Shown here: piece by piece, positions 5,707 to 6,662 of the stretch
Numbering within the stretch: the first letter of the stretch is position 1
Layout: each line of letters opens with the position of its first letter
Source of the DNA: Methanomassiliicoccaceae archaeon UBA367
GTDB lineage: Archaea > Thermoplasmatota > Thermoplasmata > Methanomassiliicoccales > Methanomethylophilaceae
Direction: 5' to 3'
Assembly: GCA_002506255.1 (NCBI GenBank)
Contig: DAXF01000040.1
Coordinates: forward strand, 1,776-8,437
Length of the DNA stretch: 6,662 bases
Position numbers and translations under genes: made by a program
The notes under the pieces: generated by a model
What the model saw: only the letters and a program-made list of their open reading frames with translations
Told to the model about the DNA's origin: nothing
Databases searched by the model: none

Positions 5707-6467
5707 ACTTTGAGTGTCGGCTCCGGGGTCAGTTTGCGTTCTGCCACCGCATCCAGGAAATCATCCTCGAGACGGATCTCCCTCAGATCGGTGGAATCGC
5801 TGAATCTCTCGACGATCTCTCCGTCCGGGGATATGAACATGCTCCTCCCAGCCATCTTCTTCCCGGAATCCTCTCCCACCATGTTAACCAGCACCACATA
5901 GATCCTGTTCTCCACGGCACGGGCCACAGCGATCTTCTCCACTCCTGCCATCTGCTCTTCCGTGAATGCGGCCACAGCGATCACGATATCGGCGTCGTTC
6001 TCCGCATAACGTCTGGGTATCGTATGGGTCTTCAGCTCCTGCCCTGTGCAGAGCCCGATCTTCAGGCCTCTGAATTCGAACATCGTTGTGGTGTCCCCCC
6101 ATTCGAACACGTCCGTTTCGTCGAAGACACCGTCGGTGGAGGGCACGATCTTCTTGTGCGTGACTATCCCGTCCGCACTGGCGAACAGAACGCAGTTGTA
6201 GAGCCTGTCGTCTATGATCCGGGGTGCACCGAACACGATACCGCAGTTGCGCTTCTCTGCAATGGTCTTCATATTGTTGACCACCATGTTGGTTGTCTTG
6301 TCTGGCTGCATGCGTTTCCTGTCGGATACGTAGCCGCTGCAATACATCTCAGGGTAGACGAAGATATCAGAATCAACATTGTTGACCCTCATCCTCGCTT
6401 TGAAGAAGTTGGTCATGGGATCGTCCACGAATCCCCTAGCCTGAACCATAGTGATTTTCATGCCCAT
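5703..6467 (-). CDS. Nitrilase/carbon-nitrogen hydrolase superfamily protein, atypical active site
   Basis: This 254-residue protein has the nitrilase-fold triad Glu40 (in YPEMYCSGY), Lys106 (in HKKIVPS) and Cys140 (in IGLCTGQE), plus the second conserved Glu117 in GVFDE and the late SMFISPDGEIVERFS strand pair (209-223). Members hydrolyse or transfer amide and nitrile carbon-nitrogen bonds in the cytoplasm. The segment after the nucleophile is C-T-G-Q-E rather than the common C-Y-D/E, so the substrate may be unusual; I cannot name it. The length is at the short end of the family and there is no extra domain. Two in-frame ATGs (6467 and 6461) are possible; the upstream one is used here. A weak TATA-like AT-rich stretch is about 27 nt upstream. 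It is convergent with HMG-CoA reductase (stops overlap in TTAA) and divergent from pheT. Confidence 0.88.
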   Translation of the reverse strand: MGMKITMVQARGFVDDPMTNFFKARMRVNNVDSDIFVYPEMYCSGYVSDRKRMQPDKTTNMVVNNMKTIAEKRNCGIVFGAPRIIDDRLYNCVLFASADGIVTHKKIVPSTDGVFDETDVFEWGDTTTMFEFRGLKIGLCTGQELKTHTIPRRYAENDADIVIAVAAFTEEQMAGVEKIAVARAVENRIYVVLVNMVGEDSGKKMAGRSMFISPDGEIVERFSDSTDLREIRLEDDFLDAVAERKLTPEPTLKV

Positions 6468-6490
6468 GGTATTCGAATTCTTTTGCTTCG

Positions 6491-6500
6491 TTATCTATTC
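6491..6500 (-). promoter_or_regulatory. Weak TATA-like element of the nitrilase-like gene
   Basis: GAATAGATAA on the minus strand has its AT-rich part about 27 nt upstream of the ATG at 6467. The match to a TATA consensus is poor; it is listed because nothing better exists in the spacer. Confidence 0.3.
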
Positions 6501-6525
6501 TTCTGTGCTGCGAATTGGAAAGTCC

Positions 6526-6532
6526 TTAATAT
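6526..6532 (+). promoter_or_regulatory. TATA box of pheT
   Basis: TTAATAT is centred about 27 nt before the ATG at 6556 with no Shine-Dalgarno between, which fits a leaderless mRNA. Confidence 0.5.
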
Positions 6533-6555
6533 CCACCATCCATAACGGCAGTAGT

Positions 6556-6662
6556 ATGCCACTGATCAATTTCGACTACAACGACCTGTGCTCCCTTCTG
6601 GGGGAGGAGGTGCCGAAAGAGGTCCTCGTCGAGAGAATACCCATGATCGGCGCGGACATGCA
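6556..6662 (+). CDS. pheT: Phenylalanyl-tRNA synthetase beta subunit, N-terminus (3' truncated by window)
   Basis: Only the first 35 codons are visible, reading MPLINFDYNDLCSLLGEEV then a helix ending in PMIGADM. This matches the start of archaeal-type PheT, in which a short strand is followed by a D/N-x-x-D-L-x-x-LLG helix and a P-M/L-x-G-A-D turn. PheT pairs with PheS in the enzyme that charges tRNA-Phe. The gene runs off the window end. It has its own TATA box and is divergent from the nitrilase-like gene with 88 bp between. The recognition rests on a short stretch, so confidence is moderate to high. Confidence 0.8.
   Translation, partial: MPLINFDYNDLCSLLGEEVPKEVLVERIPMIGADM

Noticed and set aside
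6024..6545. 173-codon plus-strand frame across the nitrilase-like gene
   Set aside because: The nitrilase triad is on the opposite strand; this frame has no recognisable domain and overlaps the pheT promoter.

Overview
The window looks like the chromosome of a methanogen-related Thermoplasmata archaeon, most probably of the order Methanomassiliicoccales. It carries an archaeal beta-CASP RNase (aCPSF1/FttA type), an archaeal class I HMG-CoA reductase and the start of an archaeal-type phenylalanyl-tRNA synthetase beta chain. Its promoters are archaeal TATA boxes lying about 25-29 nt upstream of start codons. Moderately high GC, frequent AGG/AGA (Arg) and ATA (Ile) codons, and complete absence of TAG stops agree with that order. 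The lineage call is inferred from gene content and style, not from a database match.

Layout. (1) 1-621, plus strand: the C-terminal part of an aCPSF1-type ribonuclease, cut by the window edge. (2) 622-2213, minus strand: a small cysteine-rich acidic protein, a rubrerythrin and a TPR protein, each with its own candidate promoter. (3) 2302-4202, plus strand: a heme catalase translationally coupled to a DUF454 membrane protein, divergent from the TPR gene across an 88-bp spacer with a perfect 12-bp palindrome at its centre. (4) 4253-5706, plus strand: a small lysine-rich DUF2188 protein, then HMG-CoA reductase, the step that commits carbon to the mevalonate pathway and archaeal lipids. (5) 5703-6467, minus strand: a nitrilase-superfamily protein with an unusual nucleophile region. 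(6) 6556 to the window end, plus strand: the start of pheT. No stretch longer than 88 bp lacks a gene. I see no RNA gene, insertion sequence or CRISPR array.

How the genes fit together. The middle reads as an oxidative-stress island in what should be a strict anaerobe: rubrerythrin and catalase are both peroxide scavengers, and the TPR protein between them shares the catalase promoter region. The Cys-rich protein next to rubrerythrin could be a metal- or redox-linked accessory. The flanking genes are core housekeeping functions: RNA 3'-end processing/termination, lipid synthesis and translation.

Points most worth following up are the Cys-rich protein with its CGCGCSC tail, the palindromic candidate operator between the catalase and TPR genes, the observation that only the two peroxide-detoxifying genes have clear Shine-Dalgarno sequences while the others look leaderless, and the atypical nitrilase-like protein. 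I did not find a clearly novel multi-gene system.
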